Positions 34,971 to 43,275 of a DNA stretch of 64,000 nt are shown in pieces. The notes beneath the pieces are model-generated. The model was not told the origin of the DNA and searched no databases. It saw only the letters and a list, made by a program, of their open reading frames with translations. The position numbers and the translations under genes were made by a program. The stretch is from contig NZ_CP073315.1 in the NCBI RefSeq assembly GCF_018140925.1, forward strand, positions 1,798,001 to 1,862,000, in the 5' to 3' direction. Each line of letters opens with the position of its first letter. Positions within the stretch are counted from its first letter, which is position 1. Source of the stretch: Psychrobacillus sp. INOP01. Lineage in GTDB: Bacteria > Bacillota > Bacilli > Bacillales_A > Planococcaceae.

Positions 34971-35390
34971 TTATTTTACGATTATTTCTACATCAATTGA
35001 GTTTTTAACTGCTTTAGAATATGGGCAATATTCATGCGCTTTTTGTACATATTTTTCTTTTAGCTCATCGTCTAATCCAAAAATCTCCACTTCTAGCTTG
35101 GCAGCTAATTTCACTCCACCATTTTCGTTATCGGTAATTAATGAAATAGTAGCAGTAACTTCACTCTTTTCTACTTTTACTTTATCATGTTCTAGCACCA
35201 GTTCCAAAGCACTGTTGAAGCAAGAACTGTAGCCTGCAGCGAAAAGTTGTTCTGGGTTTGATGCAGTAGTCGCTTCTCCACCTAGAGCTTGTGGTTTAGC
35301 AATGTCCAAATAAAATATATTATCTAATGAATGTACCTCGCCTTGTCGACCACCCGTATTTACAATAGTTGTTTCGTATAATGTTTTCAT
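34971..35390 (-). CDS. ohrA: organic hydroperoxide resistance protein Ohr
   Basis: A 139-residue OsmC/Ohr-fold peroxidase that reduces organic hydroperoxides using lipoyl-type thiols. The two catalytic cysteines are C57 (YSSCFNSAL) and C122 (HEYCPYSKA). AAGGAGGATATAAT before the ATG at 35390 fixes the start and rejects 15 upstream codons. Two identical 12-bp palindromic elements lie upstream, as expected for OhrR control. ohrR follows after 19 bases. Confidence 0.93.
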   Translation of the reverse strand: MKTLYETTIVNTGGRQGEVHSLDNIFYLDIAKPQALGGEATTASNPEQLFAAGYSSCFNSALELVLEHDKVKVEKSEVTATISLITDNENGGVKLAAKLEVEIFGLDDELKEKYVQKAHEYCPYSKAVKNSIDVEIIVK

Positions 35391-35412
35391 ATTATATCCT
35401 CCTTCAAATTGA

Positions 35413-35457
35413 ATCGTGTACGATATATTCTTCATAATAAACTATATCGTGTACGAT
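35413..35457 (-). promoter_or_regulatory. paired OhrR operator candidates
   Basis: ATCGTGTACGAT occurs twice (35413-35424 and 35446-35457), start to start 33 bases, about three helical turns. The upstream promoter TTGAAG/TATAAT overlaps the previous gene's terminator, so both elements lie in the early transcribed region. Confidence 0.7.
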
Positions 35458-35476
35458 GTAAAATAATAAGCATTAT

Positions 35477-35521
35477 AAAAAAGTGTATAAAGTCTTCAAA
35501 TAGAAAACTTCATACACTTTT
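35477..35521 (-). terminator. terminator of the tubby-like gene, overlapping the ohr promoter
   Basis: AAAAGTGTATGAAGT pairs with ACTTTATACACTTTT on the minus strand, followed by TT. The same bases contain TTGAAG and border TATAAT of the ohr promoter. Confidence 0.75.
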
Positions 35522-35523
35522 AC

Positions 35524-36051
35524 TTAGGAACCTATAAACAAAGCACACTGACAAATTGCGATAAAGAATGCCGCATTATTTACAGGAGAATTGTCATTCA
35601 CTTCAAGTTGAATTTTAAATACCTCATCAAGATTTGCTTTCCACCTTGCAATCTCATTGTCATTATAGACAAACTTAGACCAATCTTCCATTTCCTTATC
35701 TAATCTAATTTGTAAATTTCCATCCGTGATTAGTAAATCTGGCACGAGCTCTTTCCACTTGTCATACGCAACTATATATTTCTTATGCTCGATTTTGTCA
35801 AATGCTTCAAAATAGACCTTTCCTTTACGAGATACTTTCTTGCACATAAATATTAACTGACCTTTTGTATCGTAAACGTTATACCAAAGAAAGTAGCGGT
35901 AATCCATTACTTTATCTAGTCTTTTCTTTAAACTATTCGAATAATATCGTTGAAATGTATAAACGATTTCTCCCTTTTCATTATAAACAGAGGTTTTTGG
36001 AGTCTCCTCAATATTAATAGGTTGTTCGTACGTATAGTTAGCCACGTCCAT
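35524..36051 (-). CDS. tubby/LURP-one-like protein of unknown function
   Basis: A 175-residue protein dominated by short beta strands rich in Tyr, Lys and Trp (EIVYTFQRYYSN, YFLWYNVYDTKGQLIF, YFEAFDKIEHKKYIV), which recalls the tubby C-terminal/LURP-one-like barrel found in many Bacilli. A hydrophobic C-terminal stretch (AAFFIAICQCALFIG) closes the protein and may insert in the membrane. Function is not known. It lies between the peroxide module and an EamA transporter and has its own terminator. Confidence 0.5.
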   Translation of the reverse strand: MDVANYTYEQPINIEETPKTSVYNEKGEIVYTFQRYYSNSLKKRLDKVMDYRYFLWYNVYDTKGQLIFMCKKVSRKGKVYFEAFDKIEHKKYIVAYDKWKELVPDLLITDGNLQIRLDKEMEDWSKFVYNDNEIARWKANLDEVFKIQLEVNDNSPVNNAAFFIAICQCALFIGS

Positions 36052-36101
36052 CCCTCCTGTAAAAAATATAACATAACTATTTCCCAGGAAACAATTTTCC
36101 G

Positions 36102-36980
36102 TTAAGCTTCCTTATGAATAAGTGGCTTCGGTCCAATTAAAGTATAAATAATTCCTCCAAATACGAGCAATATTCCGATGGTTTGCAATACGGAAGGGCG
36201 GAAATCTAATAGAATTGTATCTAATAAAATTGCAACAATCGGGTCAACAAAAACTAAAGCAGAGATGACAATTGTCGATAACTTTCTTAAACTATTAAAA
36301 AATAAATAATATACAAAACCTGTATGTATTAACCCCGTTCCTAATATGTACAACCAATTGGATTTGGTCAAACCTTGAAAGACATCAAAGTCCATAAAAG
36401 GAAATAGCATCACAATACCGATTCCCGTCTGGATAAACGTCATTGCAAAGGCACTTAATCCGCTAATCCCTTTACCAAGCAACATGGTCATTGCATAACA
36501 GAATGCAGAAAATATAGCCCATACAAACCCTGACCCTATAAAGTCTGAGAATGTCCCAATACCGTCATACCCTATAATACAAACACTACCGAGGAAGCAG
36601 ACAATTATCGCTAGCAATGATCGTATTGTCATCTTTTCCTTCAAAAATATAGTTCCTAATATTAACACAATGATTGGTGCAAGATTATATATAGAGATAG
36701 CTATCGTAATTGACATTTTTTCGAAAGCTATGAATAGAAATACCCAGTTCAGCACTAAAAACACTCCACAAACTAGTGTCTGTAAAATTTCTGCCGTCCT
36801 CCAAACTTCCACCTTATACTGACCGGTGATCAACCAACAAAAGACTAAAAAAACTGTAGCGCAAATACAACGAACAAAGACCAATTCTGCTGCTGAAATA
36901 CCAGTATTTCCTGCAAAAAATCCGATAGAACCAAATATAGCCATAGAAAGTGCCATTTGGAGCATTGCCGATATATTCAT
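36102..36980 (-). CDS. EamA/DMT family transporter 1
   Basis: A 292-residue drug/metabolite transporter with ten hydrophobic segments in two EamA repeats. The first repeat ends near LGTIFLKEKMTIRS and the second near ILLDFRPSVLQTIGILLVFGG. AAGGTG eight bases upstream selects the ATG at 36980 rather than 36998. The substrate is unknown. A second EamA transporter follows upstream in the same orientation but with its own terminator, so the two are separate transcripts. Confidence 0.85.
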   Translation of the reverse strand: MNISAMLQMALSMAIFGSIGFFAGNTGISAAELVFVRCICATVFLVFCWLITGQYKVEVWRTAEILQTLVCGVFLVLNWVFLFIAFEKMSITIAISIYNLAPIIVLILGTIFLKEKMTIRSLLAIIVCFLGSVCIIGYDGIGTFSDFIGSGFVWAIFSAFCYAMTMLLGKGISGLSAFAMTFIQTGIGIVMLFPFMDFDVFQGLTKSNWLYILGTGLIHTGFVYYLFFNSLRKLSTIVISALVFVDPIVAILLDTILLDFRPSVLQTIGILLVFGGIIYTLIGPKPLIHKEA

Positions 36981-37153
36981 GAATATCACCTTTTTCATCT
37001 AATTATCATGTGCAATCGTACACATACCACAAAGCAATGCTCACGAATCATAAAAGTTCATAAGCATCGCTAACAAAACTAGCTACACCATTCTGAAGTA
37101 AAAAATGCATAGCGAATTAACTCATATTGCAACCGAAAACAAACTAAATTTGC

Positions 37154-37188
37154 AAAAAAACTAGACTCGTTAAGATTGTCTAGTTTTT
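37154..37188 (-). terminator. terminator overlapping the end of EamA transporter 2
   Basis: AAAAACTAGAC pairs with GTCTAGTTTTT on the minus strand; the left arm includes the last codons of the gene. Confidence 0.85.
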
Positions 37189-38081
37189 ACATTTTTACTT
37201 TTCGGATACCGATTCATCTGCTGCAAGATAAATAAAAACACACCAATGAGCACTAATACACCACCAACAATTTGCCAGCCTACTAGTCTCTCTCCTAGGA
37301 AAATTGCAGCGAGGATGGTTGCCCCTACTGGCTCTCCTAAAATACTCATAGATATTGTTGTGGCAGTTACATAATTCATTAGCCAGTTGTTTATCAAGTG
37401 AGAGATTGTCGGTACAACTGCCAACAATACGAAAATTCCCCATTCTTTTAAATCATAACCTCCCATTACAACGCCTGTCAGTAAGTTATAGACAACGAGT
37501 GCAATGGCGGCAAATCCAAAAACAGTGAAACTATAAATCCAATGAGAAACTTTTTTCACCGCTTTTTGACCAATTAATAAATATCCTACAACAGCAATAA
37601 CACTTAGAAAAGAAAGAATATCTCCAAGAATGGCATTCCTACTCAGACCAAAATCTCCCCAACCAACCATCACTGCTCCAATTACCGCAATACCCATGGT
37701 CATAAGTGCCGATTTCGTCGTTCTCTCTTTAAATAATATGACACCACCAATCAAAGCGATAATAGGCTGTAGTGCAAGAATAATAGTTGAACTTGCAACT
37801 GTTGTCAGTTTTAAAGATCCGAACCACAAGGCAAAATGTAAAGCTAAGAACATACCGGCAACAAACAGCAGTAGCCATTCTTTGTTTGTTAGTTTTTTAA
37901 ACTCTTCCCTTTTAAACCAAACGACTGGCAGTAACAAAAGGGCCGCTAAAATCATTCGATACATACTTAATATAGTAGCGGGCGCATGAGACCACTTGAC
38001 AAAAATGGCCGCAAACGAAATCGCTATAATGGAAATGATTAATGGTAACACAATTGATTTAGATGTATTTGCATGATCCAC
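37170..38081 (-). CDS. EamA/DMT family transporter 2
   Basis: A 303-residue ten-segment transporter of the EamA family, only distantly like its neighbour at 36102-36980. The repeats contain MYRMILAALLLLP and SILGEPVGATILAAIFLGE, the latter typical of family members exporting amino acids or nucleotide-related compounds. The start is a GTG at 38081 preceded by GGGG. Substrate unknown. Confidence 0.85.
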   Translation of the reverse strand: MDHANTSKSIVLPLIISIIAISFAAIFVKWSHAPATILSMYRMILAALLLLPVVWFKREEFKKLTNKEWLLLFVAGMFLALHFALWFGSLKLTTVASSTIILALQPIIALIGGVILFKERTTKSALMTMGIAVIGAVMVGWGDFGLSRNAILGDILSFLSVIAVVGYLLIGQKAVKKVSHWIYSFTVFGFAAIALVVYNLLTGVVMGGYDLKEWGIFVLLAVVPTISHLINNWLMNYVTATTISMSILGEPVGATILAAIFLGERLVGWQIVGGVLVLIGVFLFILQQMNRYPKSKNVKTRQS

Positions 38082-38155
38082 TTCTTTACCCCGTTCTTTT
38101 ATTTTTCTATATCATATAAACTAATATACTGGATATAGCTTGAAATAGGAAATAC

Positions 38156-38187
38156 AAAAAACTTCTTATCCTTTGATAAGAAGCTTT
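38156..38187 (-). terminator. terminator after the CorA-like gene
   Basis: GCTTCTTATC pairs with GATAAGAAG on the minus strand, followed by TTTTTT; it reaches into the stop codon. Confidence 0.85.
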
Positions 38188-39631
38188 AGAATCTATCTCT
38201 TTTCCATTTTCTGTATCTATCATAAATTCTTTTTCCCCCGGTGTAACCTATTAAGGCGACAGCTAAGCCAATTCCTGATAACGATGTAATAAGTGCTATC
38301 CATTCAAAAAAGGAATAACCCGGCACCTTGGCCCAATCTGTTTTCCCCTTCCAATCCTCAATAACTAGGTTCATCCCATAAATACCGGAAACGACTGTAA
38401 AAATAGTTAACATAAATAATAACGAATTATGCCGTTTGTCCGATTGATTGTCTTGAGCACGGTATAGATCATCTAAGGTTTGTTTCACTTCATTGAAAAG
38501 ATTCTGTAAACGGAATACTTCTCGTAACTTCTGCGTTATCTCTTTCCCTTCCGTTCTAGTAGAAACCTCCTCAAAATAATAACGTGAATCGAATTTAGAT
38601 ATGAGTTCGATTAACTCCTCCACATATTTTTTGTCCTTTGCCCAACTAACTTCACTATGCTCAAAAGAAACTTTCAACAGCATAATTTTATAATAGTAAT
38701 GAAGCATTAAATTATAATAATTCACACTCATAAATTGAGAAATCTTTTGCTCTAATTGCTCTTTTTTCTTAACAGAAAGAGTAGCTTGAGTATGCTCGGA
38801 AGTAATTGTATATGTATGCGGTGCCCAGCGGTCATGTATACGTTCGTGGACATAGCGTTTCACATAATCTGAATTGGAGCTAGAGATAAACTCATTTCCA
38901 TTTATATCCTTTCCATCTAAGTGCGCCAAACGAAACAACTGATCTTCTGAAATTTCGGATTTATCGTTCGCGATTAAAAATACAGAACTATGCATTCTCT
39001 CATCTTCAAAATAAGGGAGACTACCATAATAACCTGCTAACTTTTCATCGTGGATGATAAATGGTTTTAAAGGCTGACATATATAATCAAAAACAAGCTT
39101 GTTTGTAGTTTGGAACACTTTGTTTTTGTGGTGAATCTTAGAACCTTTATCGAAAGCAAGCTTAGGCTCTAGTACACGAAAATGAGCGATATGGTCTAAT
39201 ATATTCGTCAACGTCTCCTGATCTTGATCCATAGCAGCCCGTATGGTGATTATACCAATACCAAAAGGACATAAAATAATATCCACACTGTTAATGATAA
39301 TAATGGTTTTGTTGTCATTCACTTCATATATAAAAGATTCTTCTATTACTTTTGAATAACGCAAAAAGCCCCTATTATCTGTCTTAGCAGGGAATAATTT
39401 ATCTTCAATGAATGGTAAAAAGAACTGATCCAATTCCTCATGTACAATTCTTATATTATCTCCATAATATTTGTCTTGTAGTTCTTGTTTGCCTAAAGTG
39501 AAAAAGGTGAAATGATGCTTTTCGAGCTGCTCCATTAACTTTTGTCTATCTTTCTCTCGAAAAGAGAATGGAAATAGATAAGTCATGTATGCATCTGTAA
39601 TATCCAAAGGTCGAAGCTCTAAACTATCCAT
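38186..39631 (-). CDS. divergent CorA-like membrane protein
   Basis: A 481-residue protein. A long soluble N-terminal region (to about residue 400), with a helical, charged last third, is followed by two hydrophobic segments. The first ends in YGMNLV, the hallmark GMN motif of CorA Mg2+/Co2+ channels; the second is FFEWIALITSLSGIGLAVAL, and a basic tail follows. The layout matches CorA, but the N-terminal domain is longer and unlike the standard one. It may be a cation channel or sensor. The ATG at 39631 has better spacing from AGTAGG than the GTG at 39640. Confidence 0.7.
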   Translation of the reverse strand: MDSLELRPLDITDAYMTYLFPFSFREKDRQKLMEQLEKHHFTFFTLGKQELQDKYYGDNIRIVHEELDQFFLPFIEDKLFPAKTDNRGFLRYSKVIEESFIYEVNDNKTIIIINSVDIILCPFGIGIITIRAAMDQDQETLTNILDHIAHFRVLEPKLAFDKGSKIHHKNKVFQTTNKLVFDYICQPLKPFIIHDEKLAGYYGSLPYFEDERMHSSVFLIANDKSEISEDQLFRLAHLDGKDINGNEFISSSNSDYVKRYVHERIHDRWAPHTYTITSEHTQATLSVKKKEQLEQKISQFMSVNYYNLMLHYYYKIMLLKVSFEHSEVSWAKDKKYVEELIELISKFDSRYYFEEVSTRTEGKEITQKLREVFRLQNLFNEVKQTLDDLYRAQDNQSDKRHNSLLFMLTIFTVVSGIYGMNLVIEDWKGKTDWAKVPGYSFFEWIALITSLSGIGLAVALIGYTGGKRIYDRYRKWKRDRF

Positions 39632-39690
39632 TTCATTCACCTACTTTTTGTTATTATTCTTCTTTACCTTACTTGTTCTGTTCATAAACC

Positions 39691-39740
39691 AAAAATACAG
39701 TCATTCCTAAAATTTCCTTTAGGAATGACTGTATTTAAAA
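39691..39740. terminator. bidirectional terminator
   Basis: TACAGTCATTCCTAAA is a perfect inverted repeat with TTTAGGAATGACTGTA, flanked by A and T runs; it follows the Asn-rich gene. Confidence 0.9.
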
Positions 39741-39748
39741 GCTAATTA

Positions 39749-39940
39749 TTACTTAAAGTTATTTTTATTGTTGTTACGGTTGTTATTACGTTCATTTTGG
39801 TTGTTGTTCTTGTTTTGTTCATTTTGGTTTTGCTCGTTTAAATTGTCAAAGTTGAAATCCTCACCGAACTCAGCTGGATTATTTTGGTTGTTGTTTTTAC
39901 GGTTATTGTTGTTATTATTGCGGTTATTATTGTTTCCCAT
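39749..39940 (-). CDS. asparagine-rich small protein
   Basis: A 63-residue low-complexity protein in which 33 residues are Asn, interspersed with Arg, Lys and Gln; a short acidic segment FGEDFNFDNLNE lies in the middle. The strong ribosome-binding site GGGAGGTGA and a dedicated terminator show that it is a real gene. Function not known; such proteins in spore-formers are often spore-coat or spore-core components, which would be consistent but is inference. Confidence 0.7.
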   Translation of the reverse strand: MGNNNNRNNNNNNRKNNNQNNPAEFGEDFNFDNLNEQNQNEQNKNNNQNERNNNRNNNKNNFK

Positions 39941-39996
39941 GGCTGCTCACCTCCCTGACCATATTAGAATGGTCTGAAGTGTGATTTATATACTTG

Positions 39997-40470
39997 TTAT
40001 TTTATTTTTTTATCAGTGTCTTTTCTTGTCTGATTAGAAATAGAATCGGTATCTATTTCCTCCGCAAATTCAGTTAGTAGGTTCGTCCGCTGGTAATATC
40101 CGACTTTTTCAACGGGGTTAGATTTCCTCGATTCGAAGATATTTGAGTGCATATATTGATGTAAAAAGAGTTCTCCTACCATTAATAACAATGCAGTAAT
40201 AAAAGACGCTGCCCCTAGAGCTAAAGGCTGCTCATATATATAGGACCCCAAAAAGAAAATAACCAAATAAGCAATGACAAAATCACTTATAGCAGCCCAC
40301 ACATTACCTATTTTAGGTAATATAAAGACGTCTCCTACATATCCTACTACCGAAAGAACCACACTAGTAATGAGGACGTCTGGTATAGATACATCATAAA
40401 AAATACTTAAAACAACCCATAACACAGCAGTTATCATGATAAACTTCATAAAAAAAGCTTTCATGTACAC
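39997..40470 (-). CDS. DUF2512 (YndM-like) membrane protein
   Basis: A 157-residue protein with four hydrophobic segments in its first 105 residues and a charged cytosolic tail of about 50 residues. The block YDVSIPDVLITSVVLSVVGY and the following GDVFILPKIGN are characteristic of the YndM/DUF2512 family of Bacillales, function unknown. The GTG at 40470 is about ten bases after AGGGG; an ATG two codons later is the alternative. Confidence 0.8.
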   Translation of the reverse strand: MYMKAFFMKFIMITAVLWVVLSIFYDVSIPDVLITSVVLSVVGYVGDVFILPKIGNVWAAISDFVIAYLVIFFLGSYIYEQPLALGAASFITALLLMVGELFLHQYMHSNIFESRKSNPVEKVGYYQRTNLLTEFAEEIDTDSISNQTRKDTDKKIK

Positions 40471-40496
40471 GTATTTCCATCCCCTTTTTTAAGTAT

Positions 40497-41456
40497 TTAT
40501 CTTTTTTTAGTTGATGTATGTGCTTTAGATTGTTGCTTTGCAAACCATTCATTTATTTCACGATAACTCATTCCTGCATTTGCATTTAATCTTTTAACTT
40601 CCTCTATATCGGTTCCTGCTACTGTAAATTTCTTATTATTACTTATAGTAAACCCATCCTTTCTATTACTGAATATAGGGCGATTTTTTTTGTACCATTG
40701 ATAAAACAGTATAGAAATTAGCCCTACTTCCACAGTATCCCCACCGTAGTACATAATCATGCTACCTAATTCCGCTTGATCTTTTGGTACATCACTTGGA
40801 GGATTCGCATAAATATATTTAGCTAAGACGGAATGACCTGCTAAAGCAAAAAGAAATACGACTGTCCGGTATACATAGCTTTTTCTTAAGGGTGTCAAAT
40901 CAACGTAAATGATGGAAATCGTAAATACATATCCAGCCAGAAAAATGTGTACATGAATAATTACATATAGGAGCGTATTTTCGTGCATCATAAGAAACAA
41001 ATCAGTTGTGTAAAGCACCCACAAGCCACCAATATTTAAGAAGGATGCAATAATTGGATGCTGTACAAAATGGAGAGGTTGACTACGTAGAATTGCAGTT
41101 AGATTCCTTGCTGTAGGTACATTAATCGTTCGTAGTAGAAGCGTTATGGGGGCTCCTAACGCCATCAAAAGTGGCGCTAACATACCAAGTAATAGGTGGC
41201 CAATCATATGGGCAGAAAAATCTGTGTGCCCCAGATCTGCAATGGGACCAATTACAGCTAGAGTTGCACATAATACACCAAAGCTCCATGCAACAACTCG
41301 GTAGACTGGCCATGTTTTTTTCTTTCGATTGGACAGACATACTGCCACAATATAAAAAACGAATAACAATGTGAATGGAAATGCCAATAAAATTTGAAGA
41401 TCAGCTACTGGATACTGTTCGTGAGTATGCATCTGAAAATCAGTTCCTCCATTCAT
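40497..41456 (-). CDS. ctaG: cytochrome c oxidase assembly factor CtaG
   Basis: A 320-residue polytopic protein of the Bacillus-type CtaG family (distinct from the Cox11-type CtaG), needed for assembling active caa3 oxidase, probably in copper centre formation. Seven hydrophobic segments are visible, with conserved His in DFSAHMIGHLLLGMLAPLL. The ATG at 41456 overlaps the TGA of the preceding DUF2243 gene (ATGA), which argues for translational coupling; an open frame continues further upstream but is inside that gene. A hydrophilic C-terminal tail of about 70 residues is unusual in length. Confidence 0.88.
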   Translation of the reverse strand: MNGGTDFQMHTHEQYPVADLQILLAFPFTLLFVFYIVAVCLSNRKKKTWPVYRVVAWSFGVLCATLAVIGPIADLGHTDFSAHMIGHLLLGMLAPLLMALGAPITLLLRTINVPTARNLTAILRSQPLHFVQHPIIASFLNIGGLWVLYTTDLFLMMHENTLLYVIIHVHIFLAGYVFTISIIYVDLTPLRKSYVYRTVVFLFALAGHSVLAKYIYANPPSDVPKDQAELGSMIMYYGGDTVEVGLISILFYQWYKKNRPIFSNRKDGFTISNNKKFTVAGTDIEEVKRLNANAGMSYREINEWFAKQQSKAHTSTKKR

Positions 41457-41932
41457 GACTTCGTCCGATAGATAAGAATTACTCCAATCAGAATCATTAA
41501 AGCAGCCAAAATATTCCACACTAAATCATACGGAAGAATGTCAACATCGTAACGGATTTGATGTAAAGCCATCCATTTATGTTGTACGATTCCGTCATAT
41601 AGTTGAAAAACACCTGCACCTAAAAGGATTCCACCAATCCATCTCTTCAACCAAAATGCATGACGTCTATGCAGATCTGCTAGTAGAAAAGATGCCCCTA
41701 TCGTAGCCATAAAGCTAAAAGCATGAAAAAGCCCATCCGACACTAGACCAATATCCGTAGTAGATTTATCATAGAAATGATGCCAATGAAGAAGCTGATG
41801 AAAAACTACCTCATCTATAAACGCCACAATCCCAAGTCCAAATAAAATACCTGTCCACATATTCTGCTTGGCATATGCTCCTTTATGTGGGTTTTGTTTA
41901 TGATTGGAAGAGGTACTTAGGGAAGTAGTCAT
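41453..41932 (-). CDS. DUF2243 membrane protein
   Basis: A 159-residue protein with four hydrophobic segments and a His-rich periplasmic-side loop HQLLHWHHFYDKS, typical of DUF2243. The family frequently accompanies CtaG-type genes and may handle copper or a haem-copper oxidase intermediate; this is inference from the histidines and linkage. The ATG at 41932 follows AAAGGATG. Its stop codon overlaps the ctaG start, so the two form an operon. Confidence 0.82.
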   Translation of the reverse strand: MTTSLSTSSNHKQNPHKGAYAKQNMWTGILFGLGIVAFIDEVVFHQLLHWHHFYDKSTTDIGLVSDGLFHAFSFMATIGASFLLADLHRRHAFWLKRWIGGILLGAGVFQLYDGIVQHKWMALHQIRYDVDILPYDLVWNILAALMILIGVILIYRTKS

Positions 41933-42084
41933 TTTTAACATCCTTTTTTAGATTAGCTTTTCCTTTTCTATAAGAATTTAAACTTTTACTCCCTTGATTA
42001 TTTAGGGGATACTATTGGGCTAAGTAAGTTTCTCGTGATAGCATTAGTTCCATTCAAGAGCACTTGATATTTCTCATCAACAGC

Positions 42085-42119
42085 AAAACAGCAGCTGAAA
42101 AAGTTCCAACTGCTGTTTT
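42085..42119 (-). terminator. terminator after the F1-beta-like regulator gene
   Basis: AAAACAGCAG pairs with CTGCTGTTTT across 15 bases, immediately beyond the stop codon, separating it from the DUF2243-ctaG operon. Confidence 0.75.
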
Positions 42120-42132
42120 AAAGTTAACTTTT

Positions 42133-43179
42133 TTACTTTAAGCTTCCAACATATTTCAAGTTATCTACCGATTCCTCATCTGCCTTGCCATCTAAAATAG
42201 ATTCGACATCTTGCAATGTTTGGGACAGTGAAACTTCTAGTCCTGCTTGACCAGTAAAGGACTCTGCAACATAAAAGGGTTGTGTGAAATAGGCCTCCAA
42301 TCGTTCACCACGCTCATATATCTCCAATTCATTACTCCTTATTTTATCCAATCCATGAACAACAACTAATGACCGAAGCTCTTTATAACGTCTAAGTAAT
42401 TTCTGCGCTCTCTGCCTTAAGTTAAAATGACGTTGATCCACGTCCACTCCTTCCACAAGAGAAGAAGTGGAAATAATAGGTTGAATAGCAGGAAAAAGAT
42501 GACGCGCTGCAAGGTCAGCATCCAATTGCCATACTGTTTCTAACGGTCCAAAAGGAATATCCTCATCGACAACTTCTCCAGAAAGGTCCAAAAGAATCGT
42601 TGTAACATTTTTTATTCCCTCTGTGACCATTTTTTCTTGCAGCTCTAATAACTGACCTGAAATCACATAACTCCTATCGGTTATCAACAGGATATCCCCA
42701 GAAATTTCTGATAATTTCAAAATTGTCTCTTCAATGGATTTAGTCAAATAATTTGCTAACCCAGTAATACCCTCTGTTTCAAGTTCATCTTGCTGTCCTT
42801 GAGGCAATAAAAATATCGTCGTATACTCACTGTCCTGAAACCTGTGCATAAGTTCTCCAAGAATAACTAGCTGCCCCATTCCAGGCCGTGCAACTAAACC
42901 AGTTGTCCCCTCTTTCACTAATGGCGCAAAAAAGTCTAATGCTTTAATTTTTGTTTCAATCATATTCAACTTCTCACCCCGTATGATTAATTCATCTAAC
43001 GTACAATTCGCTAAAGAAGCTAGACCTACAAGGGTCCTAACCTCCGCCTTCCCTAAATCGATCTTCCCAGTGCATAAATTTGAAACAGTGGCTGGTCTAA
43101 TTCCTATAGATTTAGCTGCTGACGTCAAATTGGGTACCTTCCTTCTTAATAAAGCAACATTCAATCGTATATCTTCCAC
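42133..43179 (-). CDS. helix-turn-helix protein fused to a degenerate F1-ATPase beta-like domain
   Basis: A 348-residue two-domain protein. Residues 8-62 form an XRE-like helix-turn-helix (AAKSIGIRPATVSNLCTGK). Residues 74-348 follow the ATP synthase beta subunit: IETKIKALDFFAP corresponds to its LETGIKVVDLLAP, FPAIQPIISTSS to YPAVDPLASTSR, RRYKELRSLVVVHGLD to QRYKELQDIIAILGMD, and FYVAESFTGQ to FHVAEQFTGQ. The P-loop GGAGVGKT reads ARPGMGQL (residues 97-104), so the catalytic Lys and Thr are lost, and the catalytic-loop region is about 65 residues shorter. It is probably a nucleotide-sensing or dead-ATPase regulator. GGAGGGG precedes the GTG start. Confidence 0.82.
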   Translation of the reverse strand: MEDIRLNVALLRRKVPNLTSAAKSIGIRPATVSNLCTGKIDLGKAEVRTLVGLASLANCTLDELIIRGEKLNMIETKIKALDFFAPLVKEGTTGLVARPGMGQLVILGELMHRFQDSEYTTIFLLPQGQQDELETEGITGLANYLTKSIEETILKLSEISGDILLITDRSYVISGQLLELQEKMVTEGIKNVTTILLDLSGEVVDEDIPFGPLETVWQLDADLAARHLFPAIQPIISTSSLVEGVDVDQRHFNLRQRAQKLLRRYKELRSLVVVHGLDKIRSNELEIYERGERLEAYFTQPFYVAESFTGQAGLEVSLSQTLQDVESILDGKADEESVDNLKYVGSLK

Positions 43180-43194
43180 ACTACCCCTCCTTAG

Positions 43195-43253
43195 TTACTC
43201 TTAATAGTAAAATAAATTACTTTAAAAAACAATTTATTTTATTTTAAGAGTAA
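43195..43253 (-). promoter_or_regulatory. long inverted repeat spanning the regulator's promoter
   Basis: Arms of 24 and 23 bases (43195-43218 and 43231-43253), ends TTACTCTTAA and TTAAGAGTAA, are separated by 12 bases. On the minus strand TTGTTT and TACTAT, 17 bases apart, lie inside. Autoregulation by the helix-turn-helix protein is the simplest reading. Confidence 0.7.
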
Positions 43254-43275
43254 TTATTTTTACTCCGAAAAAAAC

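Noticed and set aside
39768-39977. Leucine-rich open frame opposite the Asn-rich gene
   Set aside because: It is the mirror of Asn codons on the other strand; the ribosome-binding site and terminator support the minus-strand gene only.
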